Assembly (NCBI RefSeq): GCF_016862095.1
Contig: NZ_BOMH01000039.1
Span: forward strand, 62,001 to 126,000
DNA length: 64,000 nucleotides
Source: Actinoplanes cyaneus
GTDB taxonomy: Bacteria; Actinomycetota; Actinomycetes; Mycobacteriales; Micromonosporaceae
Direction of reading: 5' to 3'
Shown here: positions 1 through 7,622 of the stretch, one piece after another
Position numbering within the stretch: position 1 is the stretch's first letter
Layout of the letters: each line of letters begins with the position of its first letter
The notes under the pieces: generated by a model
Database searches by the model: none
Told to the model about the DNA's origin: nothing
The model's input: only the letters and a program-made list of their open reading frames with translations
Program-made: the position numbers and the translations under genes

Positions 1-660
1 GGTCAGCCGCCCGGCCCCGAGCACGAACAGCCACCGCGGCTCGCCGCTGTAGCTGTCAGTGACGGCCTGCTCGCCGCGCGCCTTCCGGACGGTCCACCGG
101 GTCGTCCCCGTCGCCAGGTCCACGCCGCGCCACTCGACCGGCGTCTCCAGGTCGTCGCCGAGGTAGGCGTCCGATCCGAACACCGCAGGACCACCGGGGG
201 CGACACCGATCAGGACGCCGTCCTGCTTCCAGAGCGGCTCGGCGGCACCCGGCCGGACCGCGATGATTCTCGCCGCCGCGCCGGTGTAGCCACGCTCCTC
301 GACGAGCACCAGGTCGTCGGCGACCGGCCGGACGTCGACGACCTCCCCGGTGACGGTCACCGCCTGCTCGAAGAGCGGTCGCACGTCCGGCAGCGCGTAG
401 GCACGGATCATCTGCCGCTTCCCCGGCCCGCCGACCGGCCGCCCGGGATCGACCACGAAGAGCTTGTCCTCCCGGACCATCATCCGGCCGTCGATCGCGG
501 CCGGCACGATCACCGGCGGCGCCGTCTCCGGAGGCGGCGCGGCCCCGCCGGGAAGCGCGGCCAGCACGACCGCCGCGACGACCAGCAGCGGACGAAGCCC
601 GCGCCGCGGCGGGGGTGGGATCGCCACCGGCTCGTCGCGCACCACACCGAGGTCGATCAT
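1..660 (-). CDS. Membrane-anchored PQQ-like propeller protein, C-terminus outside window
   Basis: Partial gene; 220 codons are present and the 3' end lies left of the window. The ATG start gives a short cytoplasmic leader (MIDLGVVRDE), a proline/arginine stretch and one hydrophobic helix near residues 23-40, followed by an exported domain. That domain carries repeats of the WRGVDLATGTTRWTV type, typical of PQQ/WD-like beta-propellers, in which each blade repeats 'value from table, then compared'. It is the third of three adjacent paralogues, 22 bp behind the second, and all three share the leader motif (V)I(D/E)L(G/D). No cofactor-binding or catalytic residue is visible. A surface propeller of unknown role is the safest call. 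Confidence 0.75.
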   Translation of the reverse strand, partial: MIDLGVVRDEPVAIPPPPRRGLRPLLVVAAVVLAALPGGAAPPPETAPPVIVPAAIDGRMMVREDKLFVVDPGRPVGGPGKRQMIRAYALPDVRPLFEQAVTVTGEVVDVRPVADDLVLVEERGYTGAAARIIAVRPGAAEPLWKQDGVLIGVAPGGPAVFGSDAYLGDDLETPVEWRGVDLATGTTRWTVRKARGEQAVTDSYSGEPRWLFVLGAGRLT

Positions 661-682
661 TGCCTCAGACACAAAGACAAAA

Positions 683-2026
683 CTAGATGCGGTACGCCCA
701 CACGCGTAGCCCTCCGGACGACCGGCACACCAGATACCGGCCGTCCGAGTCGCACTCCCCCAACCCGGCGGCGGCCGCGCCGAGCCGGTGGATCTCGGCG
801 TGACCGGGGACCACCGCCGCGAACGCCAGCCCGCCCTTCTCCCGGCGGCGCAGCACCAGCGGCTCGTCGGCCGCCCCGGCCACGTCCTGCGTCCAGCCGG
901 TCAGGTCGACCCGGGTCACGCCGGTGCGCGGATCGGTCAGCCGCACCGGCTCACCGGACGCCGCGTCGGTCTCCAGCACGTACCCCGCGCGGACCGCCAG
1001 ATCGACGTCCTCCTGCACCCGCCACCGGGCCGCCCCCGTGCCCGGGTCGAGAACCCGCAGGTCACCGTGCTCGCCGTCGCAGAGCACGCCCTGGCAGTCG
1101 GCCGGGTCGGCGACCAGCTCCGGCACCGTGCGCGTCCACAACCGCCGCAAGGTGCGGGCGTCGAAGGCGACCTGCCGGCCGGGGCTCTGATAGCTGATCA
1201 GCGCGACGTCGCCGAGCAGCGAGCCACTGGCCGGCCCGCGTCCGGCGAACTGCGGCAGCTCCACCTCCCGCAGCGTCCTCCCGGTGTCGCCGCCGACCAG
1301 GGTGAGCTTGCGGGACGAGGTGATCAGCACGGCCGGGCGGTCGCCGCGCACCTGATCGACGGTGACCGAACCGCCCGGCGCGACCGTCCACCGGGTCCGC
1401 CCGTCGCTCAGGTCCAGGCCGCGCACGTCGGTGCGCAGCGGCGGCTCCGTGTGCGGCTCACCGGTGGCCGAGAAGTAGAGCGGGCCCGGGGCGCCGGACT
1501 CCTGGTCATACTCCGTGCCGGGGCGGAACACCCGGTCGACGGCGACCCCGATGCCGCTGCCCGGCAGCACCGTCACCGCGATCGGTGAGGACCAGCGCAC
1601 CTGCCCGGTGGCCGTGTCGACAGCGGTGGTCGCGACCCCGGCGGTCAGCAGCGTCACCTCGCCGGCCTGCCGGATCGTCACCGACGCGGCCGGGACGACG
1701 CCGCCCCGCGTGCCCGGCAGCCGGGTCGTCCACAGCTTGGCCGGCGGCGTCCGCGGGCTCCACGCGGTGACCGCCGGCTCCGTCCCGCCCGTGTCGACGG
1801 TGAACACCTGGCCACCGGCCAGCTCGACCGGCGCGTCCGCGCTCAGGGCAGAGGTGATCGCACCGAGGTAACGCCAGCGGATGCCGGCCGCGGGCGCGGC
1901 ACCACCCAGCACCGCGAGCAGGACCACGACGAGCGCGAGACCCGTGCGACGGTAGGCGGAGATCGGGGGACGCGAGGCCGGCGGCGGGTCGAGGAAGGCG
2001 TCGCGATCCAGCTCGATCACCGTCAC
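683..2026 (-). CDS. Membrane-anchored PQQ-like beta-propeller protein
   Basis: 447 residues from a GTG start preceded by GGAAAGGG at a spacing of about 6; longer upstream frames only shadow the neighbouring gene. A cytoplasmic leader (MTVIELDRDAF), one transmembrane helix near residues 30-48, then an extracytoplasmic domain with repeated propeller blades such as VDTATGQVRWSSP, LDLSDGRTRWTV and LDPGTGAARWRV. Two cysteines in the DCQGVLCDGEHG stretch are matched in the upstream paralogue. It is the middle gene of three paralogues with 22-23 bp gaps, so an operon is likely. The propeller fold is well supported; ligand and partner are unknown, and no signal peptidase site is seen, so it probably stays membrane-anchored. 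Confidence 0.85.
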   Translation of the reverse strand: MTVIELDRDAFLDPPPASRPPISAYRRTGLALVVVLLAVLGGAAPAAGIRWRYLGAITSALSADAPVELAGGQVFTVDTGGTEPAVTAWSPRTPPAKLWTTRLPGTRGGVVPAASVTIRQAGEVTLLTAGVATTAVDTATGQVRWSSPIAVTVLPGSGIGVAVDRVFRPGTEYDQESGAPGPLYFSATGEPHTEPPLRTDVRGLDLSDGRTRWTVAPGGSVTVDQVRGDRPAVLITSSRKLTLVGGDTGRTLREVELPQFAGRGPASGSLLGDVALISYQSPGRQVAFDARTLRRLWTRTVPELVADPADCQGVLCDGEHGDLRVLDPGTGAARWRVQEDVDLAVRAGYVLETDAASGEPVRLTDPRTGVTRVDLTGWTQDVAGAADEPLVLRRREKGGLAFAAVVPGHAEIHRLGAAAAGLGECDSDGRYLVCRSSGGLRVWAYRI

Positions 2027-2049
2027 CCGGCACCCTTTCCCGTACGAGG

Positions 2050-3372
2050 TCAGCCCGCGCCCGCCGCCTCGTCGTAGGCCCACACCACGAGCTCGCCGGT
2101 CATCGACCGGCAGACCAGCCGCCCCGGCGCCGCCTCGCACTCCCCGGTGGCGGCGGGCAACTGGGCGATCGGGCGCAGCCGGCCGGACTCCCGGTCGGCG
2201 ACGGCGACCATGGTACGCGCGCCGGGCGGCACCTCCCGGGTGACCAGCAGGTCGCCGGCACCGTTTGCCCCGGGCAGCGGCAGCCACCCGCGCAGGCCGA
2301 CCAGCACCCGGCCGGTCGCGCCGTCCACCAGGCCGACCGGCCGGCTGATGTCGGTGTCCGGGTAGGCCAGCAGTGCCGGGCCACGCTCCGTGACGGTCTG
2401 CCAGCCGGGCCGGTCCCAGCGTTTGTCGCCGGTCGCCGGCTCGAACGCGTGCACGCCGTCCTGCCCGAGCAGACAGGCGAGCAGCCCGCAGGGGCGGACC
2501 TCGAACGTGCCGTCGGCGGCCTTGGTCCACAGTTCACGCAGGGTGACCGGGTCGTACGCGGAGACCTCCATGCCGGACGGGCCGGGATGCCGCAGCAGCA
2601 CCACCCCGCCGGCGACCACCGGGTTCTCCGGGCCGTAGTTGGCGGCCGGCAACTCCCTGACGTTCAGCTCCCGCCCGTCGGCAAGGTCGAAGAGGCGGGC
2701 GGTGCGGTCGTCGCGGACCATCAGCATCCGCGGACCCGAGCCGGACGGGCCGGGCACGCCGAGCACCACGGCGGTGGACGGCACCCGGACCTGCCAGCGG
2801 CCGACGCCGTTCGCCGGGTCGAGCACCTCGATCAGGCCCTGCACCCGGCGGTTGGTGCCGGAGAGGCTGCGTGTCCCGGTCACCGCGAGCAGCGTGTCGC
2901 TGCCGGCGATGGTGATAACGCTGCGCGGGTTGTCCCACACCCGGGCGCCGGTGGCCATCGAGATCGCGGTGGTCCCGTCCGCGGCGCCGGCGACGGTCCA
3001 CGGCTGCATCAGCACCAGTCCGTCACCGGTGCGCAGCCGGTAGACCGGGGTGGACCGGCCGGCCTGCCAGCGCAGCGTGCCACTGCCCAGGTCGTACGCG
3101 GTGATCTGGCCGTTGGTCTGGGTCAGCAGCCACCCGGTGGCGGTGATCAGATACGGGTCGGCCGGACCGAGCGGGATCCGCAGGAGCGCGGTGAACGGCG
3201 GCCGCGCCGGGGCCGCCGACGCCGCCGAGCTGATCAGCAGCAGGACGGCGAGCAGCACCGGCGTGAACCAGCGCGGCACAGTGGACCGCAACGGCCGGTC
3301 GTAGCTCTCCAGGGCACCGTGACCGGTCCCGAGGTCGATGACGACGGGCTCGGCGAACGCCTCCGCACCCAT
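2050..3372 (-). CDS. Membrane-anchored PQQ-like beta-propeller protein, first of three paralogues
   Basis: 440 residues. The leader contains VVIDLGTGHGALE, followed by a transmembrane helix near residues 37-53 and a propeller domain with blades such as YDLGSGTLRWQAG, LDPANGVGRWQV and FEPATGDKRWDRPG. A cysteine pair (RPCGLLACLLG) aligns with the one in the next gene, which supports recent duplication. The ATG start has no good ribosome-binding site; TTAGTT lies about 8 bases upstream, so a leaderless transcript is possible. This gene is the likely promoter-proximal member of the triplet. Function is unknown; membrane-displayed scaffold or sensor propellers are common in filamentous actinobacteria. 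Confidence 0.85.
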   Translation of the reverse strand: MGAEAFAEPVVIDLGTGHGALESYDRPLRSTVPRWFTPVLLAVLLLISSAASAAPARPPFTALLRIPLGPADPYLITATGWLLTQTNGQITAYDLGSGTLRWQAGRSTPVYRLRTGDGLVLMQPWTVAGAADGTTAISMATGARVWDNPRSVITIAGSDTLLAVTGTRSLSGTNRRVQGLIEVLDPANGVGRWQVRVPSTAVVLGVPGPSGSGPRMLMVRDDRTARLFDLADGRELNVRELPAANYGPENPVVAGGVVLLRHPGPSGMEVSAYDPVTLRELWTKAADGTFEVRPCGLLACLLGQDGVHAFEPATGDKRWDRPGWQTVTERGPALLAYPDTDISRPVGLVDGATGRVLVGLRGWLPLPGANGAGDLLVTREVPPGARTMVAVADRESGRLRPIAQLPAATGECEAAPGRLVCRSMTGELVVWAYDEAAGAG

Positions 3373-3442
3373 CCGTCAAAACTAACGGTTGGATAACAGA
3401 AGCGCTCGTCCAGCTTTTGTCAGAGTGCCGGCTTCCCTTCGG

Positions 3443-5368
3443 TCAGAGCGCGGGCTCCTCGACGGAGCTGCCGGCGTCGAGCCGGGACATCCGCTCGGTC
3501 ACGTCCCGCGCGATGTCCTGCGCGGTCAGGCCCAGCGAGGTGAGGATCTCCGCGCGGGTGCCGTGCGGGTGGAAACCGGCCGGCACCCCGAAGTCGCGCA
3601 GCGGCACGTGCACCCCGGCGTCGCGCAGCGCGGCGGCCACCGCGTCGCCGACCCCACCGGCACGGATGCCGTCCTCACAGGTCACCACCAGCCGGTGCCC
3701 GGCGGCCAGGGCGGTCAGCTCGGCCGGGACCGGGCGGACCCAGCGCGGGTCTGCGACGGTCACGCCGTAACCCTGCTCGGCCAGGCGCTCGGCGGTCTCC
3801 AGGCCCAGGCCCGCGAACGAGCCGACCGCGACCAGCAGGATGTCCTTGCGCTCCGACTCGCGCAGCACGTCGACCGGGCCGACCCGGCGCACGGCCGGGG
3901 TGTCCGGGGCGACCGCGCCGGTCGGGAAGCGCAGGATCGTCGGGCCGTCGCCGACCGCGACCGCCTCGCGCAGCTCCTCGCGCAGGGTGGCGGCGTCACG
4001 CGGCGCCGCGATCCGCAGGCCGGGCACGGCGCCGAAGACGCTCATGTCCCAGATGCCGTAGTGGCTCGGCCCGTCCGGCCCGGTGATGCCGGCCCGGTCC
4101 AGCACGAACGTGACCGGCAGCTTGTGCATCGCCACGTCCAGCAGGACCTGGTCGAAGGCACGGTTCAGGAACGTGGCGTAGACCGCGACGACCGGGTGCA
4201 GCCCGCCCATCGCCAGGCCGGCCGCGCTGGTCGCCGCGTGCTGCTCGGCGATGCCCACGTCATAGGCCCGCTCGGGATACTTCTTCGCCAGCGTGGCGAT
4301 GCCGGTCGGCTCCGCCATGGCGGCCGTGATGCCGACGATGTCTGGGCGCTCGTCTGCGATCGACACCAGCTCGTCGGCGAAGACCTTGGTCCACTTCAGC
4401 GACGAGGCGGCCAGCAGCTTGCCGGTCTCCACGTCGAAGGCGCTGCTGGGGCCGTGCAGGCGGTCGGCCTCGTCCTGCTCGGCGGGACGGTAGCCGTAGC
4501 CCTTGCGGGTGACCGCGTGCACGATGACCGGGGCGTTGAAACCCTTCGCCCGGCGCAGCGCGGACTCCATCGCCTGCTGGTCGTGGCCGTCGACCGGCCC
4601 GATGTACTTCAGGCCCAGATCCTCGAACATCGGCTGCGGGCTGACCGCGTCCTTGATGCCGCGCTTGACCGCGTGCAGCACCTCGAAGACCGGCTTGCCG
4701 ACCACCGGGGTCTGGCCGAGCGCGTCCTTGACCAGGTCGAGCACCTTCTCGTAGCCCGGGTTGAGCCGCAGGGTGGAGAGGTGGTCGGCCAGGCCGCCGA
4801 TCGTCGGCGCGTACGACCGGCCGTTGTCGTTGACCACGATGACCAGCTTGTTCTTCGTGGCCGCGATGTTGTTGAGCGCCTCCCAGCACATGCCGCCGGT
4901 CAGCGCGCCGTCGCCGACCACCGCCACCACGTGCCGGTCCTCGCCGCGCAGCGCGAACGCCTTGGCCAGGCCGTCGGCGTAGGAGAGCGCGGTGGAGGCG
5001 TGCGAGTTCTCCACGAGGTCGTGCTCGCTCTCGGCCTGGCTCGGGTAACCCGTCAGGCCGCCGCGGCGGCGCAGCAGGTCGAAGCCCTCCTGGCGGCCGG
5101 TGACGATCTTGTGCACATACGCCTGGTGGCCGGTGTCGAAGAGGATCTTGTCGCGCGGCGAGTCGAAGACCCGGTGCAGCGCGAGGGTCATCTCGACGAC
5201 GCCCAGGTTCGGACCGAGGTGCCCCCCGGTCTTCGACACCTTGGCCACCAGGAAGTCACGGATCTCGGCCGCGAGCAGGGTCAGCTGCTCAGCGGTCAGT
5301 CGCTTGAGGGCACCGGGGTCGGTGACGCTCGTCAGCAGGCCGGCCGGGGTCGAGGGGGAGTCGCTCAT
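3443..5368 (-). CDS. dxs: 1-deoxy-D-xylulose-5-phosphate synthase
   Basis: 641 residues, the usual length of the family. The enzyme condenses pyruvate and glyceraldehyde 3-phosphate into DXP, the first step of the MEP isoprenoid pathway and a supply for thiamine and pyridoxal synthesis. The thiamine-diphosphate signature runs from VVGDGALTGG (about residue 150) to VIVVNDNGRS; the transketolase central domain has GIAEQHA with the conserved Glu, and the C-terminal domain follows. The chosen ATG gives the standard start LTSVTDPGALKRLTAEQL after a short leader. The frame stays open far upstream by chance, but that part lies antisense to the symporter gene. It is divergent from the symporter across about 138 bp. 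Confidence 0.97.
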   Translation of the reverse strand: MSDSPSTPAGLLTSVTDPGALKRLTAEQLTLLAAEIRDFLVAKVSKTGGHLGPNLGVVEMTLALHRVFDSPRDKILFDTGHQAYVHKIVTGRQEGFDLLRRRGGLTGYPSQAESEHDLVENSHASTALSYADGLAKAFALRGEDRHVVAVVGDGALTGGMCWEALNNIAATKNKLVIVVNDNGRSYAPTIGGLADHLSTLRLNPGYEKVLDLVKDALGQTPVVGKPVFEVLHAVKRGIKDAVSPQPMFEDLGLKYIGPVDGHDQQAMESALRRAKGFNAPVIVHAVTRKGYGYRPAEQDEADRLHGPSSAFDVETGKLLAASSLKWTKVFADELVSIADERPDIVGITAAMAEPTGIATLAKKYPERAYDVGIAEQHAATSAAGLAMGGLHPVVAVYATFLNRAFDQVLLDVAMHKLPVTFVLDRAGITGPDGPSHYGIWDMSVFGAVPGLRIAAPRDAATLREELREAVAVGDGPTILRFPTGAVAPDTPAVRRVGPVDVLRESERKDILLVAVGSFAGLGLETAERLAEQGYGVTVADPRWVRPVPAELTALAAGHRLVVTCEDGIRAGGVGDAVAAALRDAGVHVPLRDFGVPAGFHPHGTRAEILTSLGLTAQDIARDVTERMSRLDAGSSVEEPAL

Positions 5369-5506
5369 GAGGCACGAGTCTATCGGGGTGACGCGCGGGC
5401 GCGACCTGGAGCAAACGGACAGGCCGCCATCCTCCACAGCACCTCCACAATCCCCGAACCGGCGGATGCATGTGATTTGCTTCACAGGTATGGGTAAGCG
5501 GTGCTC

Positions 5507-6889
5507 ATGTCTGTCGATGCCCAGCCGTCCCGCCGCCGGGACCGCAGCGCCTATCTCTACCTCGCCGTGCTCGTCGCGATGGCCCTCGGGATCGCGGTGG
5601 GCTTCGCCTTCCCGGACTTCGCGGTCGAGTTGAAGCCGCTCGGCACCGGGTTCGTCAACCTGATCCGGATGATGATCGCCCCGGTGATCTTCTGCACCCT
5701 GGTGCTCGGGGTCGGTTCGATCCGGCGCGCGGCCCAGGTCGGCCGGGTCGGCGGGCTGGCGCTCGGCTACTTCCTGATCATGTCGACCGTCGCGCTGGCG
5801 ATCGGGCTCGTCGTCGGCAACATCCTGCACCCCGGCTCGGGCCTGCACCTGAGCCAGGAGGTGGCCAAGACGGGCACGGCCCAGGTGAGCAAGACCGCCG
5901 AGGGCGGCGTGGACTTCGTGCTCGGGATCATCCCGGACACCCTGATCTCCGCGCTGACCAGCACCCAGGTGCTGCAGACACTGCTGGTGGCGCTGCTGGT
6001 CGGGTTCGCGGTGCAGTCGCTCGGCGAGCGCGGCGAGCCGGTGATCGCCGCGGTCGCCCTGGCCCAGCGGGTGGTCTTCAAGATCCTGGCCATGATCATG
6101 TGGCTCGCGCCGATCGGGGCGTTCGGGGCGATGGCCGCGCTCGTCGGCGCGACCGGCTTCGACGCGCTGAAGAGCCTGGCCGCGATCATGGTCGGGTTCT
6201 ACGTCACCTGCGCAATCTTCGTGTTCGTGGTGCTCGGGCTGCTGCTGCGGCTCGTCGCCGGGATGTCGATCTTCCGGCTGCTCCGGTACCTGGCCCGCGA
6301 GTTCCTGCTGATCCTGTCGACGTCGTCGTCCGAGTCGGCGCTGCCCCGGCTGATCGCCAAGATGGGCCACCTGGGCGTGAGCCGGCCGGTGGTCGGGATC
6401 GTCGTCCCGACCGGGTACTCGTTCAACCTGGACGGGACCGCGATCTACCTCACCATGGCGTCGCTGTTCATCGCGGACGCGCTCGACCAGCCGCTCTCCA
6501 TCGGCCAGCAGATCGGGCTGCTGCTCTTCATGATCGTGGCGTCCAAGGGCGCGGCCGGGGTCACCGGAGCAGGCCTGGCCACCCTCGCCGGCGGCTTGCA
6601 GAGCCACCGGCCCGACCTCGTCCCCGGCGTCGGGCTGATCGTCGGGATCGACCGGCTGATGTCCGAGGCGCGGGCCCTGACCAACTTCGCCGGCAACGCT
6701 GTCGCGACCGTCCTGGTCGGCACATGGACCCGGGAGATCGACCGCGAGCAGGCGGCGCGGGTGCTGACCGGGGAGGCGCCGTTCGACGAGGCCAGCTTCA
6801 ACGACGACCCGCACGGGGACAGCTCCCCCGCCGCGGTGACCACCTCCGGCCAAGGACCGTCCCCGGCCCGCTCCGCCGAGCCCACCTGA
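5507..6889 (+). CDS. Dicarboxylate/amino acid:cation symporter (DAACS family)
   Basis: 460 residues, integral membrane. It belongs to the GltP/DctA family, which imports C4-dicarboxylates or acidic amino acids with protons or sodium. Family marks are MMIAPVIFCTLVLGV in TM2, the serine-rich re-entrant loop LSTSSSESALPRL, the NLDGT motif within VVPTGYSFNLDGTAIY, and SKGAAGVTGAGLATL. The C-terminal 40 residues are hydrophilic and Ser/Pro rich. ATG 5507 is preferred; an in-frame GTG at 5501 is a close alternative. Substrate cannot be fixed by eye: the sequence fits a dicarboxylate/aspartate carrier. It is transcribed divergently from dxs and followed by a long repeat-bearing gap. Confidence 0.9.
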   Translation: MSVDAQPSRRRDRSAYLYLAVLVAMALGIAVGFAFPDFAVELKPLGTGFVNLIRMMIAPVIFCTLVLGVGSIRRAAQVGRVGGLALGYFLIMSTVALAIGLVVGNILHPGSGLHLSQEVAKTGTAQVSKTAEGGVDFVLGIIPDTLISALTSTQVLQTLLVALLVGFAVQSLGERGEPVIAAVALAQRVVFKILAMIMWLAPIGAFGAMAALVGATGFDALKSLAAIMVGFYVTCAIFVFVVLGLLLRLVAGMSIFRLLRYLAREFLLILSTSSSESALPRLIAKMGHLGVSRPVVGIVVPTGYSFNLDGTAIYLTMASLFIADALDQPLSIGQQIGLLLFMIVASKGAAGVTGAGLATLAGGLQSHRPDLVPGVGLIVGIDRLMSEARALTNFAGNAVATVLVGTWTREIDREQAARVLTGEAPFDEASFNDDPHGDSSPAAVTTSGQGPSPARSAEPT

Positions 6890-7098
6890 CCACCCCTCCA
6901 CTGACCCCCTGCCCGCCGGCCTCACCCTTCGCCGGTCCCACGCCTTCCGCCGACCCCGCCCACCGGCCCCACTCGCCCGCCTCCCCCGCGCGCACCGCCC
7001 ACTTGCACAGCGTGCCGGCACCACCACGGCCGGCACCGCCCGCCGACACCACTCCGACGGCACCGCCTGACGCCCGGGAGCAGCGCGCCGCCACCTCG

Positions 7099-7155
7099 CC
7101 GGCTGGTGCTCATGGGCGTTATTCGGGCCGAATAACGCCCATGAGCACCAGCCGG
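7099..7155. repeat. Palindromic repeat (GGCTGG family), perfect 27-bp arms
   Basis: Arms 7099-7125 and 7129-7155 are perfect inverse complements around a 3-base loop. The outer part reads CCGGCTGGTGCTCATGGGCG and the inner part TTATTCG. The same core recurs at 31080 and 54954. No T-run follows, so it is not a typical intrinsic terminator; a REP-like or MITE-derived element fits better. Confidence 0.9.
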
Positions 7156-7204
7156 AACCTCGCGGCGCGCCGCCACCCGGACCACCGCCGGACCTCGCGA
7201 CCTT

Positions 7205-7259
7205 CGGCTGGTGCTCACGGTCGTCATGAGGCCCGAATGACGACCGTGAGCACCAGCCG
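7205..7259. repeat. Palindromic repeat (GGCTGG family), 23-bp arms
   Basis: Arms 7205-7227 and 7237-7259 pair perfectly around a 9-base loop. The ends (CGGCTGGTGCTCA) match the neighbour at 7099, but the inner arm differs (CGGTCGTCAT), so the two share termini rather than being simple copies. Confidence 0.88.
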
Positions 7260-7308
7260 GCGGGGGTGAGCCGCGGAGCCTCCCGGCACGGGCGCGGGCT
7301 CGCGTGGG

Positions 7309-7466
7309 TCCTTGTAACCGTGCCCATCCATGGAGATCGCCCTTGTGGGTTTCGCGTTCTGGGCCGGCCACGGCCCTGCGAAGCCCGCAAGGGTCCCCGC
7401 GGGAGCAGCGAAGGGCGACCACAGCGGACCTGGGACATGAAGATCTTGAACTTGATGATCTTGAAT
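7309..7466 (+). repeat. Dispersed structured repeat, copy A
   Basis: One of three copies of a ~150-bp element (others near 24239 on the minus strand and 55103 on the plus strand). The conserved core has a stem of 7340-7355 with 7378-7393 (16 bp, two G-U type pairs), an inner GGGCC/GGCCC stem, a small CCCCGCGGG hairpin, ACCACAGCGGA, and then a purine-rich stretch followed by ATGAAGATCTTGAA. It ends directly upstream of the ZTP riboswitch of folD. No transposase or target duplication is visible. Confidence 0.85.
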
Positions 7467-7525
7467 TCGATCTTGATCGGTCCGGACCCCGATCGCTCGG
7501 CGGGCGGTCGCGTCGGGCATCCTGG

Positions 7526-7606
7526 AGGGCAAGCAGCGACTGGCGGCTCGGGGATGGTCGAACCATCGGGGAGCTCGTTCACGGGAGTCGACCGCCTGGG
7601 CTCCCG
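7526..7606 (+). promoter_or_regulatory. ZTP riboswitch (pfl motif) upstream of folD
   Basis: The stretch carries the conserved parts of the pfl/ZTP RNA in order: GCGACTGGCGG at 7535-7546, a variable stem-loop built on GATGGTCGAACCATC, CGGGGAGC, and after a spacer the distal CCGCCTGGGCTCCCGG at 7592-7606. The first GGCGG pairs with the distal CCGCC, as in the known fold. These RNAs bind the folate-stress alarmone ZTP/ZMP and switch on one-carbon genes, and folD is a classic target. The AGGAG of folD lies about 5 bases after the motif, so control of translation start is plausible. Confidence 0.85.
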
Positions 7607-7622
7607 GCCGAGGAGCAGAGAT

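Larger units (their letters stand above)
6890..7622. other. 733-bp non-coding region with palindromes, repeat copy A and riboswitch
   Basis: No credible gene. In order it holds a C-rich, proline-codon-like stretch (6890-7095), a near-perfect 27-bp-arm palindrome (7099-7155), a 23-bp-arm palindrome (7205-7259), a copy of the dispersed structured repeat (about 7309-7466), an AT-richer run of GATCTTGA motifs (7440-7480) and the ZTP riboswitch leading into folD. Frames in this stretch read the same repeated peptides from both strands, which is what palindromes produce by accident. Confidence 0.8.

Noticed and set aside
7099..7155. Ordinary intrinsic terminator of the symporter gene
   Set aside because: It lies over 200 bp past the stop, has no T-run and recurs elsewhere with the same sequence, so it is a repeat family.
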